This document shows positions 1 to 8,897 of a stretch of DNA of 64,000 nt, piece after piece. The stretch's first letter is position 1; each line of letters starts with the position of its first letter. This DNA is from Deefgea rivuli DSM 18356 (GTDB lineage: Bacteria; Pseudomonadota; Gammaproteobacteria; Burkholderiales; Chitinibacteraceae), in NCBI RefSeq assembly GCF_000620145.1, contig NZ_KK211081.1, forward strand, positions 186,001 through 250,000, read 5' to 3'. The notes under the pieces are model-generated. The model made no database searches. It had not been told where the DNA came from and was given only the letters and a program-made list of their open reading frames with translations. The translations under genes and the position numbers were made by a program.

Positions 1-860
1 CTGACCAACACATCTTCATCAGTAGAGCCTTTGTTAATTACAAATAACTGCGCTTGCAAACCGGCAATTTCGGCTTTAACCCGTTTGTATTCAGGATTGT
101 CTTCAGTAACAACGGTACTCATCGAACTGAGCTGGACTTGTCTTGCCGCCATTTGCGCTCGGAGGGCTACCAAAGCCTCCATGGTTGCTTTACCTGACGC
201 CTCTAATGTAAAGAATCCAGTTTTTTCCTGCTCTTTTTTTAAAGCAACTTCAGCATCAGCCAGATTTTTTTTGACTTTAGCAAGTTGAATTTCAAACAAC
301 TGACGACGTTGTGCTGCTTCGCCTACTGCTAAATGTCCAGATAACGAGCGCAATTCCACAACATAAGCATTGGCTAAATCAGCCGCCCGCTTTGGGTCTT
401 TATCGTTCACTTTAATGCTAATCAAGCCATCTTTACCGGATGTAATAGCTGTACGTGCCTCTAGTGTTTTTAATGCTCCACTAAGCGTTTCCGAAGCGTA
501 ATATTTTTTTAAATCAAACTGTTTTACTAGAGGCTCTTGTACGGCACGACTCCCCATCATGCCGATATAGATATCATTTGGATTTTTAATCCCACCAGCA
601 CCGCCAGCCAAAGCACCTAGGCCACCGAGTGAAGCTAACATCGCCGATGCGCCCGATTGCTGCTGTGGTGGCAAAATTGTCGTTTCAGCCTCAAAAATTG
701 GCGTTGCTAATAAAGCATAAGTTACCGCTGCCACGCCGAAAATCGCAGTAGTCTTAATAATCAAGGCTTTGTTTTTAACCAACACAATCAATAAATCAAT
801 CAAGCTAATTTCATCATCAGGTATTGGAGCCGACTCGGTTGTTAGGTTAGCAGTCGTCAT
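1..860 (-). CDS. Wzz-type polysaccharide chain-length determinant, 3' part outside the window
   Basis: Inner-membrane protein of the Wzz (chain-length determinant) family, which sets the length of exported or surface polysaccharide. Reading the minus strand from the ATG at 860 gives an N-terminus MTTANLTTES, then the acidic stretch PDDEISLIDLL and a first membrane segment near residues 30-52, as in Wzz proteins. A Gly/Ala-rich loop (LASLGGLGALAGGAGG) and a long coiled-coil periplasmic part follow. The second membrane helix and the stop lie beyond the left edge. The start is two bases downstream of the stop of the export-protein gene at 863, so the two genes are almost certainly co-transcribed and coupled. 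The family call is confident; the polymer is unknown. Confidence 0.85.
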   Translation of the reverse strand, partial: MTTANLTTESAPIPDDEISLIDLLIVLVKNKALIIKTTAIFGVAAVTYALLATPIFEAETTILPPQQQSGASAMLASLGGLGALAGGAGGIKNPNDIYIGMMGSRAVQEPLVKQFDLKKYYASETLSGALKTLEARTAITSGKDGLISIKVNDKDPKRAADLANAYVVELRSLSGHLAVGEAAQRRQLFEIQLAKVKKNLADAEVALKKEQEKTGFFTLEASGKATMEALVALRAQMAARQVQLSSMSTVVTEDNPEYKRVKAEIAGLQAQLFVINKGSTDEDVLV

Positions 861-862
861 GC

Positions 863-3142
863 TTAGTATCCCAATACATTGATCGCAGCAACACCTGTCG
901 CGAAATTGCTTAGGATTTGAGTCCAATCCATTGCATCTTTCACCCAAGTAGTTTTATCTATCTTTTGTGGCACAATTAGCAAGTCGCCAGGTAAAGCATT
1001 TTGACTTAATGCCGTCTTACTTAACCATCCGCGATTATTCGAACCGATAATGCTGCCATCTGCACGCATTACATACACTTGATCTTCATTGGCATCTTCT
1101 TTATAACCACCTGCCATATTCAAATAATCCGCCAAGGTTTTTTTACTGCTATATAAAAAAGCAGCGTTTCGGTTATAAACCTGCCCGCTAACCGCTACAG
1201 TCGTTGCCTTACGTGGCACATAGAAGCGGTCACCATCTTCTAGAGTGGCATCAGGCAGATCCTCCTCTAAAGCATCAGGCAGCAAGCCAAGCACAATTCG
1301 ACCTGAAGGCTGTGTTTTACGAATCCGATCTACCAAGCCCTTACCCAGCTCGGTCTGACCTTTTGCCTCAAGTGCGGCAGTTTGTCCCGTCGCATTTTGT
1401 AGTTTGGAAGCACTCATAGACGTCGTATTCGCCTCTAACTCATCGGCCATTTCATCCAACGATTTTCTTTGCTGCTCACGCACTGACAAACGAGTCAACT
1501 CAGCAGCAAAGAGCCAACCATCTTCGGTCAAGCCACCTGCGCGCTGTACTACATCTTGCAGTGTTTCATTTGACTTAATTTGGTATACCCCCGGAACAGC
1601 AACCTCACCTTCAACAGTGACATATTTAGGTAGAGAACCAATTGGAGAGCGCATGTCATTACGAGTAAAAATGGTAACGATATCATCAGCTTGCAATTGA
1701 ATGTCATTGGCTGGATCTTTTTTCAACGCCTTAGCCAAATTAAAACTAATTAACTTGTTTTCAAAGGTTTTTGGATCCCGCCGCTGAATTGCAGCATAGT
1801 CCCAGTTAATTTCTTGTCCGCTTTGGCTACGAATCGTATTTGCTTGCGTCTCTTGAGCTGCGGTTTTAATTGCAGTATTAAATAAACCTTTACTCCGATC
1901 TTCCCAATATTTGGGGGTCAAAAGAAAGTCAACATCAGGAATCAAATCAGAAATACGCATTCCAGGCTTCCACTCTGCACGCAAAGCCAAACCTAAACTA
2001 CTACGCAGATTTACCACACCCTCGTATTTCATCGCCAACGGCTGCCATTGTAAAATATCGCCATTAGTTAATTTAAACGTCGCCAACTCGCTTTGAGCGA
2101 GTACTTTTGCACTGCGCGCTTTGCGATGTTTAATTTGCTCTAATTGCACCTGCCCTTCTTTACTCAAGACCGATTCACCACCGACTAAGAGCAGTAAATC
2201 TTGTGCAGTTTCACCACCTTTCAATTCATAAATAGCAGGCTGTTTTACTGGTCCCAGCAAAGCGACCTGTGCACCCACTGGCGGGATAAAAATTACATCA
2301 CCAGATTGCAGGCGCAGATCTTTTGACTTATCGCCCTTAAGCAATAAATCATATAAATCAAAAGTACCCACTGTTTGCCCCATACGGCGCAATTCCAGCC
2401 TACGCAAAGAGCCTTGCGCCCCAACGCCCCCCGCCTCCATAATTGCATTGAGCAAGGTACTGTTTGAGTTAACCATCAGCCGACCAGGCGTTTTAGCCAT
2501 TCCTGTTAAATACACCGGAATTGTGCGTAATTGCCCCATCGAAATCGAAATTTTCAAATCTTTGTAGTAAACAGCAATGGCTTTACCGATAACATGGTCT
2601 AACTGGGCAAAGGGTGTCCCTGCCACTGGGATATTTCCAACGCTAGGGATAAAGACCGCACCATTTCGATCAACAACCAAACGACTCGACAAATCCACAC
2701 TGCCCCATACTTTAAGCAGTAGTTCATCGCCGGGACCAACCGGATAGTCCGCACTGGCTTGCACATCACTACCTGGAGCAAAGTTGGCGGCATCATTACT
2801 CAATAGACTTTGACCATATACCGGCACTGATAAACCAAGTGAATCACAAACTAGGCGTTGGAATGGGGAAAAAAAAGCATCTGCAGGATTACAAGGATGA
2901 ACGGTGTCTGCAGGTACATCACGCCGTTGCCGTAGTTTATTCGCTTCAGATAAGGGGTTGTACACCGGTGCAGTGACCGCATTTTTCCCTTGCATAGAAT
3001 TGCTAGAGTCACTAAAGTCGCTCGAAGGAACTGTATTATAACCCTTACTTGCTCCTGCCGGATAGCGCAATTCTCCCGCAAAACAAGATAGAACCAGTAG
3101 CTGAAAAACAGCAAAGGTGCAGCTCAACTTTTTTAAATTCAT
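863..3142 (-). CDS. Outer-membrane polysaccharide export protein (Wza-like, multiple SLBB domains)
   Basis: Predicted polysaccharide export porin of the Wza/SLBB class, which carries polymer across the outer membrane together with a Wzz-type partner. It is 759 residues, about twice the length of classical Wza, because it has several SLBB modules. A signal peptide covers about residues 1-22 (the stretch VLSC could be a weak lipobox). The Poly_export domain begins near residue 132 (YPVGPGDELLLKVWG). SLBB-like repeats follow near residues 208-260, 290-330, about 515-560 and 655-705 (for example VTVEGEVAVPGVY and VAVSGQVYNRNA). Its stop is two bases before the Wzz-like gene. It lies 245 bases downstream of yjbH on the same strand, and I see no clear terminator in that gap. 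Confidence 0.88.
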   Translation of the reverse strand: MNLKKLSCTFAVFQLLVLSCFAGELRYPAGASKGYNTVPSSDFSDSSNSMQGKNAVTAPVYNPLSEANKLRQRRDVPADTVHPCNPADAFFSPFQRLVCDSLGLSVPVYGQSLLSNDAANFAPGSDVQASADYPVGPGDELLLKVWGSVDLSSRLVVDRNGAVFIPSVGNIPVAGTPFAQLDHVIGKAIAVYYKDLKISISMGQLRTIPVYLTGMAKTPGRLMVNSNSTLLNAIMEAGGVGAQGSLRRLELRRMGQTVGTFDLYDLLLKGDKSKDLRLQSGDVIFIPPVGAQVALLGPVKQPAIYELKGGETAQDLLLLVGGESVLSKEGQVQLEQIKHRKARSAKVLAQSELATFKLTNGDILQWQPLAMKYEGVVNLRSSLGLALRAEWKPGMRISDLIPDVDFLLTPKYWEDRSKGLFNTAIKTAAQETQANTIRSQSGQEINWDYAAIQRRDPKTFENKLISFNLAKALKKDPANDIQLQADDIVTIFTRNDMRSPIGSLPKYVTVEGEVAVPGVYQIKSNETLQDVVQRAGGLTEDGWLFAAELTRLSVREQQRKSLDEMADELEANTTSMSASKLQNATGQTAALEAKGQTELGKGLVDRIRKTQPSGRIVLGLLPDALEEDLPDATLEDGDRFYVPRKATTVAVSGQVYNRNAAFLYSSKKTLADYLNMAGGYKEDANEDQVYVMRADGSIIGSNNRGWLSKTALSQNALPGDLLIVPQKIDKTTWVKDAMDWTQILSNFATGVAAINVLGY

Positions 3143-3387
3143 AATTATATAAACTACTTTTAGGTATTTAAGAGAAGACTGATTTTTTCTCAGGTCGCTA
3201 TTCCTGCGCTACGCTTTGCACACTAATCCACAGGATTACCAATAGAAAAATTAGAAGGTGGAAAATAAATCAGCGTAACCTTAAAAATGTATGAATTGAT
3301 GCGAAATGAATCATCCAGCGCATCAAAATAAAATTTGCCAGATGATAGCAAAATTACAGCATTATTGCCAACAAGCCCACCGTCCAC

Positions 3388-5535
3388 TTACTTGAAGATA
3401 CTATCAACCTCACCACGTGACTCCGTTAAGCTGTGAAGATTGAATTTCCGCCCCAGTGGCTGACCACCGTCTCGTGTAAGTGCGACCCAAGAAATACTCG
3501 CTTTTTGACGCGAGGAACGGACCGAAAACAAATCAAATGGAATCGATAAATAAAACCCCTTAGTAAAGCCACCTTCGCCATATTGTTCCGCACTAACATT
3601 GGTTTTAGTGGCAAAAAAACCCGCCCGTATCCCACTATCAAACTCTTTAGAAACATCAATTGTTCCACCAATGTCTTTAGCAAGGTAGCGCCCCACGCTC
3701 AGCTTGGCCCAGACATTATCCACATAAGGTAATTTGGTGTATGCAGACAGATTTCCAGTCGTAACACTGTAATCCAGCAAGCCAAATTGGTTTTCCCAAT
3801 CTCGCTGCCGCACCCAATTAAGATCAAAACCAAGCGCCCAATTAGTATTTAGTGGACGGTACATCACTTCACCACCAACACCAGCAAACATCATTTCCAG
3901 ATAACCACCATACAATTGCGAGTACCACCCATCAGCAAGCTGGTCAAACCGAGTCAATTGCAAATTGTTTATGCGTACAGGTCTTTCATTCACATATTTT
4001 CGAATCAAGGTACGAACAGGTGGCAAGTAATTGCCATCTGGCGGCTGCTCGGTATAATTAAATTGATCATAATTATCAGCTAAATTCAGATAAAGCATGC
4101 CTGATAATAAATAATGCTGAGCAAACTTAGCTTCTACCACACCGTTTAAACCAACTTGATACATATAGAATGCTTCTGGCCCACCAATTGACTGAACCAA
4201 TAAGGGATTGACGTAATAGTTAATCCAATTATCTTTTGCTGGCCGAACAATGTTTTCCAGCGGCATAACGGGCTCTATTGTAATAGGCTCAGCCACAACA
4301 TTAGCCACACCCAATACAGGCTCTTGATGTTGTAAAGCCAATTGATTTCGATCAATTACGGTTTTTTCAAGCGGCATACCTTGCTTAGTTTCTATTAAAT
4401 TAAATTGCTGGATACTCGCAGGCGCCGAATTAGCAAGAATGATAGCCGCTCGATCAATAGCCTCATTTGGATTGCGATATTTAGTTTGCTCTGCAACAAC
4501 AGTTAAACTTTGTTCATCGGCATGAATTTCTGCATTTTCCCAGCCTGCACTGTGATTAAGCTGCTCAGCCATTTTTTCCCATGGCGCATCAACCAGATTT
4601 GTCGCAGGCGAAGGTTGATAAATCTCACTAGCAGGGTTTGACATAGGCCGTAGTGAATTCAAATTGTTTCGGAAAATAAGGCCAAACATCAGCGTATTGC
4701 CACGCTGATAACTCAATTGGGCATCGATAAAATCAGCGACTCTATATACAGCCCCTACATTAATCGGGCTACGCTGAGCAATTGTGCCCGCAAATTCATT
4801 TCGATAATCATTACCATCATATTCAAATTTCAACCGAAGTGAGGGCCAAGGAGTTTGATATTCCAGACCGCCAAAAATAGAGCTTTCCCCATGAAAAAAG
4901 CGCTTAAAATTAGTCTGCCCACCCGTACTACCGCCGTATCCCCCGACACGAGAGCAAAATGAATCCTTCACTCTACAGAAAGGATTTGTAATATTGCTGC
5001 CTTTCGCTAAATAGCCCCAACCCAAGCCCAATGAAAAATCAAGCGGACCAAACTGCTTATTGGCAACTACAAACTCACCATCAAACAACCCTGTCCCCGC
5101 CACATCGCGAAACCCCAAACTAAGCTCTGGCTGATAATAGTTTTCTTTGAGTAGGCGGAATTTAACATCAACACCTTTATCTTTATGCGTTTGATCTCCG
5201 CTAAAATCAGCCGCACCATACAAACGAGTTGTAGTATCGGTATAACGCACAGTGGTTTCCAACCAAGGCAACACTTGTAGCGAAATAGAGTAACGACGGT
5301 ATGGATCGTTATCCATCAAATTTAGACTGAGCTCTCCTTCTTTTGCCATTCTGGCCGTAGGCATTTGCATCAATCCTACACCGCCAAAATCAGATTGAGA
5401 TGGACCAATAGGGTCAGCCGTATTACCCGCGCAAGCACCGAATGAAATTAGCAATCCCATTAAAGGACTTAACTGCGGTACAGTATTACGTATATTATTT
5501 AATACAAAATTTGTATGCCGATTTGCTTTAATCAT
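3388..5535 (-). CDS. yjbH: YjbH-like outer-membrane beta-barrel exopolysaccharide protein
   Basis: 715-residue YjbH family protein, known in E. coli as the last product of the yjbEFGH extracellular polysaccharide operon and homologous to GfcD of group 4 capsule loci. The mature N-terminus shows the family signature GPSQSDFGGVGLMQMPTARM, followed by alternating beta-barrel strands with aromatic girdles. The C-terminal half repeats a barrel-like pattern, so a double-barrel protein is likely. The signal sequence is weak and long (LMGLLISFGACAG, possible lipobox GAC near residue 35). The start ATG has a GAGGG site five bases upstream and overlaps the end of yjbG by eight bases, which implies translational coupling. 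Known in the family: secretion or modification of an extracellular polysaccharide. The precise step here is not visible. Confidence 0.88.
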   Translation of the reverse strand: MIKANRHTNFVLNNIRNTVPQLSPLMGLLISFGACAGNTADPIGPSQSDFGGVGLMQMPTARMAKEGELSLNLMDNDPYRRYSISLQVLPWLETTVRYTDTTTRLYGAADFSGDQTHKDKGVDVKFRLLKENYYQPELSLGFRDVAGTGLFDGEFVVANKQFGPLDFSLGLGWGYLAKGSNITNPFCRVKDSFCSRVGGYGGSTGGQTNFKRFFHGESSIFGGLEYQTPWPSLRLKFEYDGNDYRNEFAGTIAQRSPINVGAVYRVADFIDAQLSYQRGNTLMFGLIFRNNLNSLRPMSNPASEIYQPSPATNLVDAPWEKMAEQLNHSAGWENAEIHADEQSLTVVAEQTKYRNPNEAIDRAAIILANSAPASIQQFNLIETKQGMPLEKTVIDRNQLALQHQEPVLGVANVVAEPITIEPVMPLENIVRPAKDNWINYYVNPLLVQSIGGPEAFYMYQVGLNGVVEAKFAQHYLLSGMLYLNLADNYDQFNYTEQPPDGNYLPPVRTLIRKYVNERPVRINNLQLTRFDQLADGWYSQLYGGYLEMMFAGVGGEVMYRPLNTNWALGFDLNWVRQRDWENQFGLLDYSVTTGNLSAYTKLPYVDNVWAKLSVGRYLAKDIGGTIDVSKEFDSGIRAGFFATKTNVSAEQYGEGGFTKGFYLSIPFDLFSVRSSRQKASISWVALTRDGGQPLGRKFNLHSLTESRGEVDSIFK

Positions 5536-6283
5536 CTTTACCCTCTTCGCCTGCAGCTAGCAATTGGGCAATGTCATCATTAATATTTTCCATAGAATCA
5601 GGCAGTTGATTTGAACTGATCGGTATATAAATAAAACTACCCGGTAAAATATCCACTTCGCGATAATTCCAGTATGCATTGTCAATTCTTGAAATCTGAC
5701 CATCAGGAGAAATAACATAGATAAAATTAAGCTCAGCCCAATCCTGATAACGATCTCGATCAACAAGCCCACTATGCAATACTTTTGCATTAAATCTTAA
5801 AGTTTGGCTTTGTGCAGTCAAACCAATTATTTCAATAGTCTTTGGACGGGATCGAAGTTGAATCTGATAGTCCCCAATCAACCGAGGATTGGCAGTAGGG
5901 CGCAGACGAATCCAGTCTGGATCTAAATTAATATTTATCCGACCAAACGGTTTAAATCTTTCTATATCACGCCGTAACTTAAGGACACCCTTATTTTTTT
6001 GATCTAATTGGCTCAACTGTTCTAAAATTTTATTTTTTAGCAGCAAAGCATCGTTCTGGCTATTTGCATTTCGAATATAAGTCGCAGGCCAATATGACAA
6101 GGGAGGGATTAATAGCTGATCTACAACAACTTCAAGCTTGGCGCCATCAGCATAAGAGATTGATTTTTCATTAACTTGCAATATGCCCGCATGCGCGCCT
6201 AATATGAGCAAGCTAGAAAAAATGACAAATATATATTTTGATTTGTAAACACTCAAACTTAGAAATTTTAAATTCACAATCAC
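5528..6283 (-). CDS. yjbG: YjbG/GfcC-like capsule biosynthesis protein
   Basis: 251-residue periplasmic protein resembling the GfcC/YjbG family (capsule biosynthesis GfcC). A hydrophobic signal segment covers about residues 12-33 (IFVIFSSLLILGAHA). The mature part has the family-like ISYADGAKLEVVVDQLL region, then two beta-rich domains, a helical insertion (LLKNKILEQLSQLDQ) and a C-terminal PGSFIYIPIS segment like that of SLBB/GfcC proteins. The gene begins with GTG; a second in-frame GTG two codons later has a better-spaced GAG and may be the real start. It overlaps yjbH by eight bases and follows yjbF by about 75 bases. GfcC relatives are periplasmic accessory factors for polysaccharide export. 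Confidence 0.82.
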   Translation of the reverse strand: MIVNLKFLSLSVYKSKYIFVIFSSLLILGAHAGILQVNEKSISYADGAKLEVVVDQLLIPPLSYWPATYIRNANSQNDALLLKNKILEQLSQLDQKNKGVLKLRRDIERFKPFGRININLDPDWIRLRPTANPRLIGDYQIQLRSRPKTIEIIGLTAQSQTLRFNAKVLHSGLVDRDRYQDWAELNFIYVISPDGQISRIDNAYWNYREVDILPGSFIYIPISSNQLPDSMENINDDIAQLLAAGEEGKDD

Positions 6284-6358
6284 CGACTCGTATATAGATT
6301 TTTTTATTTAATCAGATAGCCATCATCACGCACAAAAATTTAAATCCACACCAAGCAC

Positions 6359-7003
6359 TCAATTTAATACCGTTATTTCTACAGGGTACTCAGCAGGATT
6401 AGCATATTGCTTGCTATGTAGGATTTTTTCTGTTTTTGGATCAAACCAAAATTCATTATCAAACACCACACCTAAAGCAGAAATTTTATTACTTTCAATC
6501 AAACGATTTAATATACGTTCGGTATTAGCTATTTTTATTTTTTGACCGACTTCAAGCCTATAGCTGGATTTGACTTGATAATTACTAAGCACCTGCTTAC
6601 CTAACTGCCAATCCATTTGGCGATTCCAACTAGTTTTACTGTTGATATTACCCAACCCCTTCGTCAACGGATCATTATCTAAATTACTAATATAACGGGG
6701 TCCAAATGGTACGCCTTCGATACTAACCAAACGTCCCTGTTGAGTCGTGACCATATTCCGATCAGCCGTTACCCACTTATACTGACCATTCTCAATCAAA
6801 GCTAGCACTGCGACTACCTGCGGATTACCACCCAAACGTAAATACACACTAGTAAAAGGTTGCTGCCGAATTTGTTGCTCACTCAAAATGACGTCGCTAG
6901 GACGGTCCAACAAGTGTCCCATCGTGTCAATATACCCCTTGCCAACGTTACTACAGCCCTGAAAAACAAGAACAAAAGGCAAAATTTTCAGATAAGGGGG
7001 CAT
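6359..7003 (-). CDS. yjbF: YjbF/GfcB-like polysaccharide lipoprotein
   Basis: Outer-membrane lipoprotein of the YjbF/GfcB family (group 4 capsule lipoprotein). From the ATG at 7003 it is 214 residues; an in-frame GTG at 7009 is an alternative start. The signal peptide ends in a lipobox VFQGC with the lipidated Cys near residue 17. The body is beta-rich and contains VVAVLALIENGQYKWVTADRN, split here only by the reading limit, and a terminal region resembling other YjbF proteins. It sits between yjbE and yjbG in the same order as the E. coli operon. A hairpin terminator lies between it and yjbE, so it is probably expressed below yjbE. Confidence 0.82.
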   Translation of the reverse strand: MPPYLKILPFVLVFQGCSNVGKGYIDTMGHLLDRPSDVILSEQQIRQQPFTSVYLRLGGNPQVVAVLALIENGQYKWVTADRNMVTTQQGRLVSIEGVPFGPRYISNLDNDPLTKGLGNINSKTSWNRQMDWQLGKQVLSNYQVKSSYRLEVGQKIKIANTERILNRLIESNKISALGVVFDNEFWFDPKTEKILHSKQYANPAEYPVEITVLN

Positions 7004-7023
7004 AATCACAATGTCAAAACAAT

Positions 7024-7049
7024 AAAAAAAAGGCCACCATACGGTGGCT
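7024..7049 (-). terminator. Intrinsic terminator between yjbE and yjbF
   Basis: On the minus strand the six-base stem GCCACC/GGTGGC (7043-7048 with 7033-7038) has a four-base loop and is followed by a run of eight Ts (7031-7024). It lies after the yjbE stop and before yjbF, so it probably stops most transcripts after yjbE and lets a fraction through. Confidence 0.8.
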
Positions 7050-7071
7050 CATGTACGACTTCTAACTGTAA

Positions 7072-7338
7072 TTAACCGCCAGTTGAAGTAGTCGTACTTG
7101 TACTCGTCGTTGCATTATCATCATTGTTAGTAACCGAAACAATGCCGGCAACAGCAGCGATACCCACAACAGCCAGAATGCCCGTTGCGGCAGCTGTACT
7201 TACACCCAATGCAGATGACACACCACCAACAACGCCACCAGATGTCGTTGGCGCAGCTACAGCAGCTTCTTCACCAGCAGCAAATACATTGCCTGACAAT
7301 AAAGCGGCACCTAGTAATACAGCAGTCAAATTTTTCAT
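7072..7338 (-). CDS. yjbE: YjbE-like small secreted exopolysaccharide operon protein
   Basis: 88-residue small exported protein with the make-up of E. coli YjbE: a signal peptide (MKNLTAVLLGAALLSGNVFA), an Ala/Gly/Val-rich middle with a hydrophobic stretch (ATGILAVVGIAAVAGIV) and a Thr/Ser-rich tail. It is the first gene of the yjbEFGH set. An AAGGA site lies nine bases before the ATG, and a sigma70-like promoter lies about 120 bases upstream. The terminator just after it suggests high expression relative to the rest of the operon. Its molecular role is not established even in E. coli. Confidence 0.78.
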   Translation of the reverse strand: MKNLTAVLLGAALLSGNVFAAGEEAAVAAPTTSGGVVGGVSSALGVSTAAATGILAVVGIAAVAGIVSVTNNDDNATTSTSTTTSTGG

Positions 7339-7462
7339 TTTTCAAGTCCTTTTTGATATTAAAACTTCAAATAGATACACCAGAACACTGGTTTTCATCA
7401 CCTGTCCACCACAAAAACATGATGTTTTGTAAGTAATACGCAGGTTCTAATTCAAGAAACTG

Positions 7463-7490
7463 ATTATAAGGAAAAGCAGATGAAAATCAA
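7463..7490 (-). promoter_or_regulatory. Sigma70-type promoter for the yjbE operon; the rest of gap 7339-7683 is empty
   Basis: On the minus strand -35 TTGATT (7485-7490) and -10 TATAAT (7463-7468) are separated by 16 bases and point toward yjbE, giving a leader of about 118 nt. A weak palindrome around CATGATG (7415-7432) lies in that leader. The remaining 190 bases up to the Wzz-like gene at 7684 hold nothing I can name. Confidence 0.65.
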
Positions 7491-7683
7491 TCACAATATT
7501 TTGAAACACTTACGATGAAACAACTCACTAATATAGTTGAGACTTTATTTTATACACTATTGAAGTCAAGAAACAAAAATTCACTTTCAGACATACGCTC
7601 TCATCTGCTTTGCCAACCTAGTGAACGCTATACCTAACGCTTGTAGTGACTACGCTTTTAATGGGAATCAAGTTATTTACAAC

Positions 7684-8754
7684 TTAACTCCCACGCCAAG
7701 CTGCCGAAATTTTATTGAACAAAACCAAAGATTGACTATTTTCACGAGACTTAACAATCGCTTCAGCAATAAACGCCCACAGCACAGCAAAAAATAAGGC
7801 TGCAAATGCCGACAACAACACGATTAGTGCTCGTTTAGGGCCTGACTTTTCATCAGGTACTTCTGCAGCCGTCATTTTCAGCTCATCACGTTCTTGTTTT
7901 CTCAAGAGCTCAATCCGCCGATCAAGCCGCTCTACTAAAGCATCCCAATAGGCTTGCTGTTGCAAGGCGTCAACCGATGCAATCCATAGGCCCGTATTAT
8001 TGACAGAGGCTTGTTTTTTCATACTGTCAACGACTAGGCGCTGCAAACTAGCCAATTGATCTTGCATTCGTACTAATTCGTTTTGCATCAAATCGGAAAG
8101 CCCACCTTGCAAAGTGGACTCCGCCTGAATCGCCGCTAGGCTAATGATGCCGTAACGATCAGCAGCCGATAGTGTTGCAATCGTAGCCGCCAGATCTGGC
8201 TGCTTAATTTCTGCATCAAACTTCGCTTTATTCTTCAATGCTAATTCACGCCGTGTTTCTAAATCATAACGCTGCTTAGAAATTTCCAACAAGCGCAAAC
8301 CATACAGATTTTCTTGCAGCGCCAAGCCCATTCGATTAGCAAGCTGTGCCGCAAACTCAGGATTATTATCGGTTGCGCTCACATCCAAAAATCCATCTTT
8401 TGTATTTAGTGTGACTTTGACTGCTTTGGCCATTTCTTTGCGAGTCGCTTGGCGGCCTTGAGTACCAAAGTGCTCAGCCAGCTTCATTTCTTTCGCCACT
8501 TGCTCGATCACCTGATCGTTCGTTAATACCCAGTTGTACACTGGCGCATTTTTTGACGGCGCAATTTTGAGCGTAGCGGTATAGTCGTTAGGCAGGTTCA
8601 CTGCAACAGCGGCTGCAATTAAAGCAGCAAGAATAGGCAAACCAATAATAATTTTTTTATGCTTGGCGAACACCAAGAGCAAATCCAGCAGCGATATTTC
8701 ATCCTCTTCAACTGATTGATTACTTGGCAAGACAGATTGGTTTTCAGCAGTCAT
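7684..8754 (-). CDS. Second Wzz-type chain-length determinant protein
   Basis: 356-residue inner-membrane Wzz-family protein. The N-terminal acidic motif EDEISLLDLLL is almost the same as in the Wzz-like protein at 1-860. A first membrane helix follows at about residues 34-54 (IIIGLPILAALIAAAVAV). A periplasmic helical region covers about residues 60-305, and a second helix lies near 310-332 (ALIVLLSAFAALFFAVLW). Wzz proteins control polymer length, and in Wza-type systems partner with the export porin. It precedes yjbE by 345 bases and has no obvious terminator, so it may head the transcript. The tyrosine-kinase domain found in Wzc is absent. Confidence 0.85.
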   Translation of the reverse strand: MTAENQSVLPSNQSVEEDEISLLDLLLVFAKHKKIIIGLPILAALIAAAVAVNLPNDYTATLKIAPSKNAPVYNWVLTNDQVIEQVAKEMKLAEHFGTQGRQATRKEMAKAVKVTLNTKDGFLDVSATDNNPEFAAQLANRMGLALQENLYGLRLLEISKQRYDLETRRELALKNKAKFDAEIKQPDLAATIATLSAADRYGIISLAAIQAESTLQGGLSDLMQNELVRMQDQLASLQRLVVDSMKKQASVNNTGLWIASVDALQQQAYWDALVERLDRRIELLRKQERDELKMTAAEVPDEKSGPKRALIVLLSAFAALFFAVLWAFIAEAIVKSRENSQSLVLFNKISAAWRGS

Positions 8755-8846
8755 GGATTCAGTGTCTTTACATTAAATTTTTAAAGTATTCATCAAAACG
8801 TCGCATATTGTAGCGAAACTAGCATCGATTTAGCTAACTATGTAAG

Positions 8847-8870
8847 AAAAAAGCCAGCACTCAAGCTGGC
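8847..8870 (-). terminator. Terminator downstream of the pcm-like gene
   Basis: Minus-strand stem GCCAGC/GCTGGC (8865-8870 with 8853-8858), six-base loop, followed by six Ts (8852-8847). It lies 28 bases after the stop of the methyltransferase gene. Confidence 0.8.
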
Positions 8871-8897
8871 TCTGGCGATGTTCCCCAACAAAATGCT

